Below are positions 1-6,036 of a stretch of 9,348 nt of DNA, piece after piece. The translations under genes were made by a program, and so were the position numbers. Origin of the DNA: an uncultured Actinoplanes sp. (GTDB lineage Bacteria > Actinomycetota > Actinomycetes > Mycobacteriales > Micromonosporaceae); contig CAKUMG010000154.1 of assembly GCA_934667465.1 (NCBI GenBank), positions 1-9,348 on the forward strand, written 5' to 3'. The notes beneath the pieces are model-generated. The model made no database searches. It had not been told where the DNA came from and was given only the letters and a program-made list of their open reading frames with translations. Each line of letters begins with the position of its first letter. Position 1 is the stretch's first letter.

Positions 1-33
1 GTGTCGGGATGATCACCGAGCTGTGTCCTGCTG

Positions 34-693
34 TCATGACATTTCACCCTCCCCGGCGGATCGGTGCGCGTTCCCACCTGCGCCGACCGGTTCCGGGGCG
101 GGCGCCGGGCGAATCGCGAAAAGGGGCAGGAACACCTGCACGAGCGGACCGATCGCGAGGGCGTACAGGATGGTCCCGATGCCGGCGGTGCCGCCCAGCA
201 GGAAGCCGACCGCGAGCACGAGGATCTCGATGCCGGTGCGGACCACCCGGACCGACAGCCGCGGGAACCGTCCGACGAGGCCGGTCATCAGGCCGTCGCG
301 CGGGCCGGGGCCGAGGTCCGCGCCGAGGTACATCGCGGTGGCGACGGCGTTGAGCAGCACCCCGCCCACCAGGTACGCGATCCGGGCCGGCAGGGTCTCG
401 CCCGGGTTCAGCACCGCGAGGGCCAGGTCGGCGGCCGGTCCGACGACGATCACGTTGGCGATCGTGCCGATCCCGGGGCGCTGGCGCAGCGGGATCCACA
501 GCAGCAGTAGCGGGATGCCGGTGACCAGGACGACCACGCCGATGCTGAGCCCGGTCACCTGCGACACACCCTGGTGGAACGTGTCCCACGGGTTGAGGCC
601 CAGGGCGGCCTCCACCATCAGGGCGATGCTGACGCCGTAGAGCACCAGTCCCACGGCGAGCTGGGGCAGGCGGCGTTTGCCAAGATCCGTCAT
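34..693 (-). CDS. YczE/YyaS-type integral membrane protein
   Basis: This is a polytopic membrane protein of about 219 residues with roughly six hydrophobic segments. The family signature stretches are visible: GLNPWDTFHQG near residues 32-42, and GADLGPGPRDGLMTGL after the fourth helix near residues 124-139. These glycine/proline-rich loops mark the YczE family, whose transported substrate is not established. The C-terminal 25 residues are hydrophilic (Pro, Gly, Glu) and probably cytoplasmic. I chose the ATG at 693; in-frame GTG 702 and TTG 714 are alternatives, but none has a strong Shine-Dalgarno sequence. The gene is divergent from a MocR regulator, an arrangement known for yczE homologues in many actinobacteria and firmicutes, so regulation by that neighbour is the likely case. 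Family assignment is confident; function is unknown. Confidence 0.85.
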   Translation of the reverse strand: MTDLGKRRLPQLAVGLVLYGVSIALMVEAALGLNPWDTFHQGVSQVTGLSIGVVVLVTGIPLLLLWIPLRQRPGIGTIANVIVVGPAADLALAVLNPGETLPARIAYLVGGVLLNAVATAMYLGADLGPGPRDGLMTGLVGRFPRLSVRVVRTGIEILVLAVGFLLGGTAGIGTILYALAIGPLVQVFLPLFAIRPAPAPEPVGAGGNAHRSAGEGEMS

Positions 694-708
694 GAGTGCC
701 ACTCTGAG

Positions 709-786
709 GGCCAATCTGCCGCGGTGGGAGAGCCAATTCGGGGGAGGTGGCCGTGACGACGACCATGCGCGGGGGCCAATTGGCCC
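709..786. promoter_or_regulatory. Candidate MocR operator: three phased GCCAAT boxes
   Basis: GGCCAAT occurs at 709-715, AGCCAAT at 731-737, and GGCCAAT at 774-780 inside the 14-bp perfect palindrome GGGCCAATTGGCCC (773-786). The GCCAAT starts are 22 and 43 bases apart, close to two and four helical turns, so all three face the same side of the DNA. They span the short gap between the divergent starts and run into the first codons of the regulator gene. MocR-type proteins are known to bind spaced direct repeats near their own start. The repeats are seen in the sequence; binding is inferred. Confidence 0.45.
739..746 (+). promoter_or_regulatory. Ribosome binding site deciding the MocR start
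   Basis: A purine-rich CGGGGGAG(G) stretch ends five to six bases before the GTG at 753. It overlaps the in-frame GTG at 747, so it favours 753 over 747. The ATG at 765 is also in frame but is farther from this site. Confidence 0.5.
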
Positions 787-2207
787 GGTTGCTGGGCCAG
801 TGGAACGCTTTGCCCGGCCCGCACCGTAGCCCCGACTACGCCGCCCTGGCGACCAGGATCCGCGGGCTGCTCAGCGACGGGCGCCTGCCCCTCGGGGTCA
901 GACTGCCCGCGGAGCGCGAGCTGGCCACCGCGCTCGGCGTGAGCCGCACCACGGTCACCGCCGCCTACCGGGAGCTGCGCGAGAGCGCGCACCTGACCAG
1001 CCGGCGCGGCGCCGGCAGCTGGACCACGCTGCCCAGCGGGCACCGCGTCGGCACCTCCGGCCTGTGGACCCCCGACGACGACATGGACATGATCGACCTG
1101 GGCGTGGCGGCGTCGGCCGCGCCCGGGGAACTGGTCGCCGCCGCCCGGGCCGCCGCCGAGGAGCTGCCCCGGTTCCTGGGCACTGTCGGATATCGGCCGA
1201 CCGGGCTCGGGGAGCTGCGGGACGCCGTCGCCGCCGGGTACACGCGCCGCGGCGTACCGACGAGTGTCGAACAGGTTTTGATCACCAGCGGCACGCAGCA
1301 GGCCCTGGACCTCTCGCTGCGGCTGCTCTCCCCGCCCGGCACCACCGTGCTCGTGGAGACGCCGACCTACCCGAACGCGCTCGCCGCCCTCGCCGCCCGC
1401 CGCGCCCGGATCAGCACCCACGGGCTCGACGCGCACACCGGCTGGGACGGCGAACTGCTGCTCGGGGCGCTGCGCCAGACCCGGCCGCGGCTCGCCTACC
1501 TGATCCCCGAGTTCCAGAACCCGACAGGCCTGCTCATGCCCGCCGACCTGCGCGAACGCCTCGTCGCCACCGCGCACACCGCCGGCACCGAGCTGGTCGT
1601 CGACGAGTCCTTCGTGGAACTGCCGCTCGACACCGACGAGATGCCGCCCCCGGTCGCGCTCTTCGACAGGCACTCCCGCGTCGTGTCCATCGGCGGCATG
1701 AGCAAGCCCTACTGGGGCGGACTGAGGATCGGATGGGTACGCGCCTCCGCGCCGCTCGTTCAGCGCCTAGCCGCCCTGCGCGTCGGCGTCGACATGTCCA
1801 GCCCCGTCCTCGAACAGCTCGTCGCCGTCCACCTCCTCCGCGACAGCGCCACCATCGTCGCCGCCCGCCGTGCCGAACTCCGCGCCCGCCGAGCCGTCAT
1901 GGTCGCCGCCGTCCGTTCGCACCTCCCGGAATGGCACTTCGCCGAACCCGCCGGCGGCATGGCCCTCTGGGCGGAACTCGACGGCCCGATCTCCAGCGCC
2001 CTGGCCCGCGCGACCGAGGACGTCGGCGTGCGGCTCGCGCCGGGCCCGCGCTTCGGCCTCGACGGGACGCTCGAACGCTTCCTCCGCCTGCCCTACACCC
2101 TGCCCCCCGACGACCTGACCGAGGCCGTCCGCCGCATCGCCGCGGTCCGCCACGACCTGGACCGGGTCGCCCGCCCCTCCTGGCGCACCCCGTCCGTCAT
2201 CACCTGA
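753..2207 (+). CDS. MocR-family regulator: GntR wHTH fused to PLP aminotransferase fold
   Basis: This 484-residue protein is a two-domain transcription regulator. Residues about 27-94 form a GntR winged helix-turn-helix (LPAERELATALGVSRTTV, then a wing near SRRGAGSW). A linker leads to a fold-type I aminotransferase domain from about residue 110 to the end. Visible cofactor residues are Tyr206 (TPTYPN), Asn256 (FQNPTG), Asp284 (VVDESF), Lys318 in GGMSKPYWGGLRIGW as the PLP-binding lysine, Arg325, and Arg445 as the likely carboxylate-binding arginine. The Tyr often found three residues after the cofactor Asp is Phe here (DESF). Length is normal for MocR proteins. The gene sits divergent from a yczE homologue, the linkage known for the subgroup sometimes called YczR. 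Its effector is unknown. It most likely controls yczE and itself through the GCCAAT boxes in the gap. Confidence 0.93.
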   Translation: MTTTMRGGQLARLLGQWNALPGPHRSPDYAALATRIRGLLSDGRLPLGVRLPAERELATALGVSRTTVTAAYRELRESAHLTSRRGAGSWTTLPSGHRVGTSGLWTPDDDMDMIDLGVAASAAPGELVAAARAAAEELPRFLGTVGYRPTGLGELRDAVAAGYTRRGVPTSVEQVLITSGTQQALDLSLRLLSPPGTTVLVETPTYPNALAALAARRARISTHGLDAHTGWDGELLLGALRQTRPRLAYLIPEFQNPTGLLMPADLRERLVATAHTAGTELVVDESFVELPLDTDEMPPPVALFDRHSRVVSIGGMSKPYWGGLRIGWVRASAPLVQRLAALRVGVDMSSPVLEQLVAVHLLRDSATIVAARRAELRARRAVMVAAVRSHLPEWHFAEPAGGMALWAELDGPISSALARATEDVGVRLAPGPRFGLDGTLERFLRLPYTLPPDDLTEAVRRIAAVRHDLDRVARPSWRTPSVIT

Positions 2208-2515
2208 CCCCCGCCTCCTCCCGCGCTGCGAGGCGCGCCCACCGCACCGCGAGCCGCATCGGGTGTACCCGGGCCGCGCCTGCTGCACGCGAGCCGCGCC
2301 GGTGACTGCGTCTGCCGGATCACCTGCCGTGCCCGGGTCGCAGCCGGACTTCGTTTCCCGCCGCCTCCGTCGTCGGGTGCCGGCCGCCCGCGTGGCTCAG
2401 TGACCCTCCGCCAACCCGGGCCGACCTCCAGGTGCGCCGCCGCATCACGAGACGGGCGGCTGCCCACTTGACGATGCACGATCATGCCGAGAAGAGTGCA
2501 CCAATATAGAGGCAT
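2208..2515. other. Intergenic gap between convergent MocR and HEPN genes
   Basis: No convincing gene was found. The first 250 bases are GC-rich with several short GCGAGCCGC-like words and a small CGGGT-GT-ACCCG hairpin near 2259-2270, too short to call as a terminator. Composition shifts to clearly lower GC after about 2480, where the left copy of an imperfect inverted repeat (2486-2508) and a small ATAGA-GGCA-TCTAT stem (2506-2519) overlap the end of the HEPN gene. Confidence 0.5.
2486..2508 (+). repeat. Left copy of imperfect inverted repeat flanking the HEPN island
   Basis: This 23-base stretch matches the reverse complement of 3698-3720 at 18 of 23 positions, including nine consecutive bases AAGAGTGCA. 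Similarity stops at the outer edge in both copies. It lies just downstream of the HEPN gene stop, at the point where base composition changes. It could be the end of a small mobile element, but no target duplication is obvious. Confidence 0.3.
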
Positions 2516-3616
2516 CTATGAGTTACTGCCAAGCTTTGGCATCTTCCCGTCTTCAACACCTCCACCGTTGGCACGCGCCGCGTCGACTGCGACGGATTCG
2601 ATCCACACAAAAAGCTGCGCCGCACCCAACAGTAGTTGGTTGCAGTCCTTGCTTTCGATTGCAATACCTTGATGCACGATGAGATTTCTCCGCGCAGTCA
2701 ACCTCTTGATCAGCTTGAAGAGCCGCTGATTCGCAAGACGAAGAGAAACGCCGAAGGTTTTGAGGTAGAAGCCATCAACGAGGTCGTCGAGGTTGGATAT
2801 CGCACCAAGGCCCTTGAGCCGCTCCGCCGTCGCGTGTTCCTTGACGATCTTCTTTGCTTTCACTTCACAGGCGATAGCTGCCGTCAGGACTGCCCTCTGA
2901 GTGTCTACGCCCTCGTCACCCTCCGCCATCGCCCGCGCGTCGGAAAGCATCGCCTCGGCAGTAGGTGGCGAACCGGTCAGCACATCACCATGAACCGCAT
3001 CGAGCTGAGTCGCGGACACCGCCACGCCTGCGTGAAGCCACGTCACCGTCTGCTTGTCCCCGAATGCCATCAGCCCGCGGCCCGCAGCCACATCGAACAG
3101 ATGCCCACGCCCATACTGCTGGGGAAGAGCTGCGGTGATGCCTAGCCAGGGCTGTCCGGCCATCGATCGCACGTGCGAAACCCACGCATGGGCAACATGT
3201 TGAGCGACGGAGAACCCACGCTCCCAAGCCGCAGTCGTCTTCACATCGAAGCGGTATCGGGGCCCGTCATCGGCATCACGGGTGTCCGCAGCGGCTCGGT
3301 CCTTGTCCTTGGCTGACAAGACGAAATCGAATTCGACGTAAACCTCAACGATGTGGACGACGGCCGGCGGTTGGCTGCCGACATCGACCAGGGCCGACGC
3401 AACAGTCACGCACGGACTAGGCGGCACCTCAGGCTCATTGTCGCGGTGGAAGTCGTTCCAATTCCGCGGCAGCGCCAGCACGACCTCACATCCGTCCATA
3501 GTCCACGAGTACCGTCGACCCAACGCGTCGGGCGTCACCCAAAGTCCGGGCACTTTGAAACGGACAACGGCCGCGATTCGGGCCTCACTGTCAGGGTCTT
3601 CCCGGGTTGCTCGCAC
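2516..3616 (-). CDS. HEPN-domain protein, possible ribonuclease, with unrecognised N-terminal region
   Basis: This 366-residue soluble protein has no signal peptide or membrane segment. Residues about 218-345 are predicted helical and look like a HEPN domain: an acidic helix (LSDARAMAEGDEGVDTQRAV), an AIACEVKAKKIV helix, and near the end TARRNLIVHQG, where Arg310 and His315 give the R-x4-H motif used as the RNA-cleaving centre in HEPN nucleases. Residues 1-215 contain alternating hydrophobic beta-like segments (EVVLALP, VVHIVEVYVEFDFVL) that I do not recognise. Start is GTG 3616, six codons after an in-frame stop, preceded by GAGAAG eight bases away. Base composition is visibly lower in GC than its neighbours, and no partner gene is adjacent, suggesting acquisition by transfer. 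HEPN proteins often act in antiviral defence or toxin-antitoxin systems. Catalytic activity is inferred from the motif alone; some HEPN domains are non-enzymatic. Confidence 0.7.
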   Translation of the reverse strand: MRATREDPDSEARIAAVVRFKVPGLWVTPDALGRRYSWTMDGCEVVLALPRNWNDFHRDNEPEVPPSPCVTVASALVDVGSQPPAVVHIVEVYVEFDFVLSAKDKDRAAADTRDADDGPRYRFDVKTTAAWERGFSVAQHVAHAWVSHVRSMAGQPWLGITAALPQQYGRGHLFDVAAGRGLMAFGDKQTVTWLHAGVAVSATQLDAVHGDVLTGSPPTAEAMLSDARAMAEGDEGVDTQRAVLTAAIACEVKAKKIVKEHATAERLKGLGAISNLDDLVDGFYLKTFGVSLRLANQRLFKLIKRLTARRNLIVHQGIAIESKDCNQLLLGAAQLFVWIESVAVDAARANGGGVEDGKMPKLGSNS

Positions 3617-4092
3617 GGGGTAATCTTCTCAAGCTTGGCAAATGGAATTTGAGCCCGGTCGCAACGATCGATCGGGACGATTCGTTCTACGGGCAGATGT
3701 ATCGATGCACTCTTATTGGCGATAGCACTGCAGAGCGGCGGCAGGGGGACGGGCCAGCCATTGGGCGCACTCACATGCCGCGATCCGCACATGAATCACC
3801 CGCGCCCGTTCACACGGCCGTGAGCAGGCCGGATGAGATCGTCGCGCCGGGTCGTCGGTGGAGCCGGCGCGTGCAGGCGAATGGGATGACCCGTGATTGG
3901 CGAAAGAACCAGCGCACGAGGTGAACGGCATCATGGCCGGGTGCGCGCGACGCAGCGGGCAACCGGAAGCGGGCGCAGTGGCGGATGACAGGGGTGACGA
4001 TCCCGGGCACCCCCGCACGCTCAAAGAGCGCAGGCTGACATGCTCGCCAATCTGACCGCATGAGTCACCGGCTCTGCCAACTAGAGCTGACC
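3617..4092. other. Long intergenic stretch without a supported gene
   Basis: The stretch between the HEPN gene start and the terminator of the next gene holds no reading frame with convincing codon bias or a recognisable product. It contains the right inverted-repeat copy (3698-3720), presumably the HEPN gene promoter (no clear hexamers seen), and a 10-bp palindrome CACGGCCGTG at 3813-3822. GC content rises again after about 3730. No tRNA-like T-loop or cloverleaf was found. Confidence 0.5.
3698..3720 (-). repeat. Right copy of imperfect inverted repeat flanking the HEPN island
   Basis: Read on the minus strand, this begins GCCAATAAGAGTGCAT and pairs with 2486-2508 (18 of 23 identical). It lies about 80 bases upstream of the HEPN start, so it may alternatively be part of that gene's control region rather than an element terminus. 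Confidence 0.3.
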
Positions 4093-4128
4093 CGCGGGTC
4101 CGGGGCCGCTACCGCGGCCGGACCCGCG
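4093..4128 (-). terminator. Hairpin terminator after the MDMPI-like gene
   Basis: CGCGGGTCC (4093-4101) pairs perfectly with GGACCCGCG (4120-4128), and GGCCGC (4104-4109) pairs with GCGGCC (4114-4119), giving 15 base pairs with a two-base bulge and the four-base loop TACC. It starts 17 bases beyond the stop codon of the minus-strand gene ending at 4146. No T-run follows, which is usual for hairpin terminators in high-GC actinomycetes. Confidence 0.75.
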
Positions 4129-4145
4129 TAGACGCCGCGTGCGGC

Positions 4146-4760
4146 TCAGACTCGGAAGCGGGCGGTGCGCAGGCTTTCGTCGCCCGTGACCTCCACGGAC
4201 GTGATGCGCTGGCGGCCCGAGATGAACAGGACCAGTTCGCTCGGGGCGCCGAGGAGCGTCGCCCGGGGGTGGCCGTCGCCGAGCTGGAAGACGCCGAAGC
4301 CGGGCGCCTCCACGCGGATCGGGTGGTAGTGGCGCAGGGTCAGCCGCGACGTCAGCTTCACGGCCTTCCAGAGCGCGGCCTCGTGCGCGTGCGAAAGCAC
4401 CCGGGGTTCCCATCCCGGCTGGGCGCGGCGCACGTCCTCGTGGTGGACGAACATCTCCACGCCGTTGGCCAGCTCGTCGGTGAGGGTGTTGCTGACCAGG
4501 CTCCACGCGGGCGGGGTCCGCACGTCGGCGACGAGGTCCTCGAAGGGTCGCGCGGCCGTCGTCAGGCGCACCTTCTCCCCGTGCGCGGCGAGCGGCTTGA
4601 CGTACTCGCCGAGCATCGCGTCGGGCCGCCGGTCCCGGGTGACGACGTGCGCGGCGAGGTCGCGGGTGGTCCAGCCCTCGCACACCGTCGGCAGGTCGGG
4701 GCCGGTCGCGGCCAGCAGATCGGCGAGCAGACGACGTTCCGTACGCGCATAGTCCGTCAT
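4146..4760 (-). CDS. TIGR03085-type metal-binding protein (DinB/MDMPI fold)
   Basis: This 204-residue cytoplasmic protein belongs to the mycothiol-dependent maleylpyruvate isomerase-like branch of the DinB superfamily. The N-terminal signature is clear: Tyr4-Ala-Arg-Thr-Glu-Arg, a CEGWTTRDLAAHV helix carrying His38, and ELANGVEMFVHHEDVRRAQ, where Glu102 and His106 are spaced E-x3-H. His38, Glu102 and His106 match the expected three-residue metal site. The C-terminal part (about 140-204) is a small beta-rich domain with the GAPSELVLFISGR stretch common in this family. Members are thought to be thiol-dependent transferases or isomerases; the substrate here is unknown. The ATG has no Shine-Dalgarno sequence but sits six bases after a TAGCAT box, suggesting a leaderless mRNA. 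It lies 46 bases downstream of the small envelope gene on the same strand and ends in its own terminator. Confidence 0.88.
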   Translation of the reverse strand: MTDYARTERRLLADLLAATGPDLPTVCEGWTTRDLAAHVVTRDRRPDAMLGEYVKPLAAHGEKVRLTTAARPFEDLVADVRTPPAWSLVSNTLTDELANGVEMFVHHEDVRRAQPGWEPRVLSHAHEAALWKAVKLTSRLTLRHYHPIRVEAPGFGVFQLGDGHPRATLLGAPSELVLFISGRQRITSVEVTGDESLRTARFRV

Positions 4761-4766
4761 GCGTCG

Positions 4767-4772
4767 ATGCTA
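4767..4772 (-). promoter_or_regulatory. -10 box TAGCAT giving a leaderless transcript
   Basis: On the minus strand TAGCAT (TANNNT consensus) is followed by exactly six bases and then the ATG at 4760, so transcription is expected to start at the A of the start codon. No -35 match and no Shine-Dalgarno sequence are visible, as is usual for leaderless actinobacterial genes. Confidence 0.55.
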
Positions 4773-4806
4773 TGCGGGCCGCCCCGGCGGCGCTCGGGGG
4801 AGCCGC

Positions 4807-5250
4807 TCAATCGTCGCCGGAGTCGTCCAGGGTGAGGGACGGGCGGCCGGCGGTGCAGTCGACGTCGAACGTGACGTGGTCGCCGCCGTCGGTGGTGCTG
4901 CGGAACTCGCCCTCGTCGCCGTCGCGGTCGTGCAGGGCGTAGCCGTCGCGCGGGGACATGCTGACGATCTCGGCGTCGTCGCCGGTGCAGCGGACGACGA
5001 CCGTACCCGCCCGCGTCGTGAGGGTGTGAGCAGCCGCACCACCGAGGCCGGCGGACGCCGAGACCGCCGGCGAGGGGGCCGCGGGTGGGAGGGCGCGCAG
5101 TTTGCGGGCCACCTCCGCCTCGGTCAGCGGCGCGCTCTGCGCGGAGGTGAGGCCCGCGCCGATGACGTCGAGCGCGGCGATGCCGGCCCCGACGGCCAGG
5201 GCGGCCGCGGCGGTCCAGCCGGCCAGGACGGGCAGCGTACGACGGTTCAC
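4807..5250 (-). CDS. Small membrane-anchored or secreted protein of unknown family
   Basis: The product has 147 residues. Residues 1-7 are basic (NRRTLP) and 8-33 form one hydrophobic helix, acting as a signal anchor or uncleaved signal peptide. An Ala/Pro-rich linker (about 53-75) leads to a compact beta-rich outer domain (about 76-141) with Cys88 (VVVRCTG) and Cys132 (FDVDCTAG), well placed for a disulfide, and the motif SMSPRDGYALHD. The tail is acidic (LDDSGDD). I do not recognise a named family. Start is GTG 5250; the frame continues far upstream, but that stretch is antisense to the response regulator and has no better start. GGTGGAGG is about 13 bases upstream. The gene is divergent from the response regulator, and the shared 18-bp motif at 5297-5314 suggests direct control by it, probably linked to sensing at the cell envelope. 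Confidence 0.75.
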   Translation of the reverse strand: MNRRTLPVLAGWTAAAALAVGAGIAALDVIGAGLTSAQSAPLTEAEVARKLRALPPAAPSPAVSASAGLGGAAAHTLTTRAGTVVVRCTGDDAEIVSMSPRDGYALHDRDGDEGEFRSTTDGGDHVTFDVDCTAGRPSLTLDDSGDD

Positions 5251-5296
5251 CCTGTGAACTATGCCTCCACCAGGGATAAGGCGGAGCGTGGGCGAC

Positions 5297-5314
5297 GCTA
5301 AGAGACGGTTAAGA
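5297..5314 (+). promoter_or_regulatory. Response-regulator binding motif, copy 1 (divergent promoter)
   Basis: GCTAAGAGACGGTTAAGA consists of two half-sites, CTAAGA (5298-5303) and TTAAGA (5309-5314), 11 bases apart, the direct-repeat layout typical of OmpR-type dimers. A near-identical copy lies at 7326-7343. For the minus-strand gene starting at 5250 the site abuts TTAGCG (5296-5301), followed after 16 bases by the -10-like TTATCC (5274-5279). For the plus-strand regulator it lies 26 bases before the TAGCGT box, so it may also serve autoregulation. Confidence 0.65.
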
Positions 5315-5340
5315 AGGCGGCCCGGGGCGTGCCGGGCGGA

Positions 5341-5346
5341 TAGCGT
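5341..5346 (+). promoter_or_regulatory. -10 box TAGCGT giving a leaderless regulator-kinase transcript
   Basis: TAGCGT is followed by six bases (GCTCAG) and then the GTG start at 5353, so the predicted transcription start is the first base of the start codon. There is no Shine-Dalgarno sequence at a useful distance. No -35 hexamer is evident; the TTAAGA half-site at 5309-5314 lies upstream. Confidence 0.55.
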
Positions 5347-5352
5347 GCTCAG

Positions 5353-6036
5353 GTGGCTCACCTGCTTCTCATCGAGGACGACTCCGCGATCAGGACCACC
5401 CTGCTGCGCGCGCTGCGCGAGCGGGGGCACGCGGTGGCGGCGTCGCACACCGCCATGGACGGGCTGCAGACCGCGCTGGCCGAGCGGCCGGAGCTGGTGG
5501 TGCTCGACCTGGGGCTGCCCGACCTCGACGGGCGGGAGCTGCTGCGGATGCTGCGAGCGGTGAGCGCCGTGCCGGTGATCGTCGCGACGGCGCGGGACGA
5601 CGAGGCGGAGATCGTCCGGGTGCTCGACGCGGGCGCGGACGACTACCTGGTGAAGCCGTTCACCGCGGCGCAGCTCGACGCGCGGGTCCGGGCCGTGCTG
5701 CGCCGCGGCGCGGCGGCCGGGGCGGGGCCGGTCGCGCTGACCGTGGGCGGGCTCCGGATCGACGCGGGCGCGCGGACGGCGTCGCTCGACGGGGAGTCGC
5801 TGGACCTGACGCCGCGCGAGTTCGACCTGCTGCACCACCTGGCGGGCAGGGCGGGGCAGGTGGTCACCAAGCGGGAGCTGCTCAGCGAGGTGTGGCAGGT
5901 CCCGTACGGCGGCGCCGACAAGACCGTCGACGTGCACCTCTCGTGGCTGCGGCGCAAGCTCGGCGAGACCGCCCAGCAGCCGCGCTACCTGCACACCGTG
6001 CGCGGGGTGGGCGTACGGCTCAGCGAGCCCGCATGA
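5353..6036 (+). CDS. OmpR-family response regulator
   Basis: This 227-residue cytoplasmic protein has a receiver domain (about 1-118) and an OmpR-type winged helix DNA-binding domain (about 128-225). Receiver residues are intact: acidic Glu8-Asp9-Asp10, phosphoacceptor Asp52 in VVLDLGLPDLDG, Thr79 and Lys101 (VKPF). The effector domain shows LTPREFDLLHHLAGRAGQVVTK, the recognition helix around DKTVDVHLSWLRRKLG, and the hairpin TVRGVGVRL. Start is the GTG at 5353, supported by an immediately preceding leaderless-type -10 box and by alignment of the N terminus (VAHLLLIEDD) to the family. Its stop overlaps the kinase ATG by four bases, so the two are co-translated. It probably binds the CTAAGA/TTAAGA repeats beside its own promoter and upstream of the PepSY gene. 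The exact orthologue is not assigned. Confidence 0.95.
   Translation: MAHLLLIEDDSAIRTTLLRALRERGHAVAASHTAMDGLQTALAERPELVVLDLGLPDLDGRELLRMLRAVSAVPVIVATARDDEAEIVRVLDAGADDYLVKPFTAAQLDARVRAVLRRGAAAGAGPVALTVGGLRIDAGARTASLDGESLDLTPREFDLLHHLAGRAGQVVTKRELLSEVWQVPYGGADKTVDVHLSWLRRKLGETAQQPRYLHTVRGVGVRLSEPA

Noticed and set aside
690..1673. 327-codon minus-strand frame opposite the MocR gene
   Set aside because: It is Gly/Arg/Gln-rich shadow translation with no domain; the plus-strand frame encodes a clear MocR protein.
2473..2680. 10-base direct repeat GATGCACGAT at 2473-2482 and 2671-2680
   Set aside because: The second copy lies within codons of the conserved HEPN motif, and the repeat is short; chance is sufficient explanation.
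3813..3822. Palindrome CACGGCCGTG in the long intergenic gap
   Set aside because: A 10-bp GC palindrome is common in DNA of this composition, and no gene start is near enough to make it an operator.
3810..4061. Minus-strand 83-codon open frame in the long gap, and an overlapping plus-strand frame at 3607-3924
   Set aside because: No recognisable domain, no ribosome binding site, atypical residue composition, and several overlapping frames are equally open. Best treated as noncoding or decayed DNA.
4807..5994. A single 395-codon minus-strand frame covering the small envelope gene and the region antisense to the response regulator
   Set aside because: The upstream two thirds is Arg/Gln/His-rich antisense translation of a well-supported receiver/DNA-binding gene. 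Only the part from GTG 5250 looks like a real protein.
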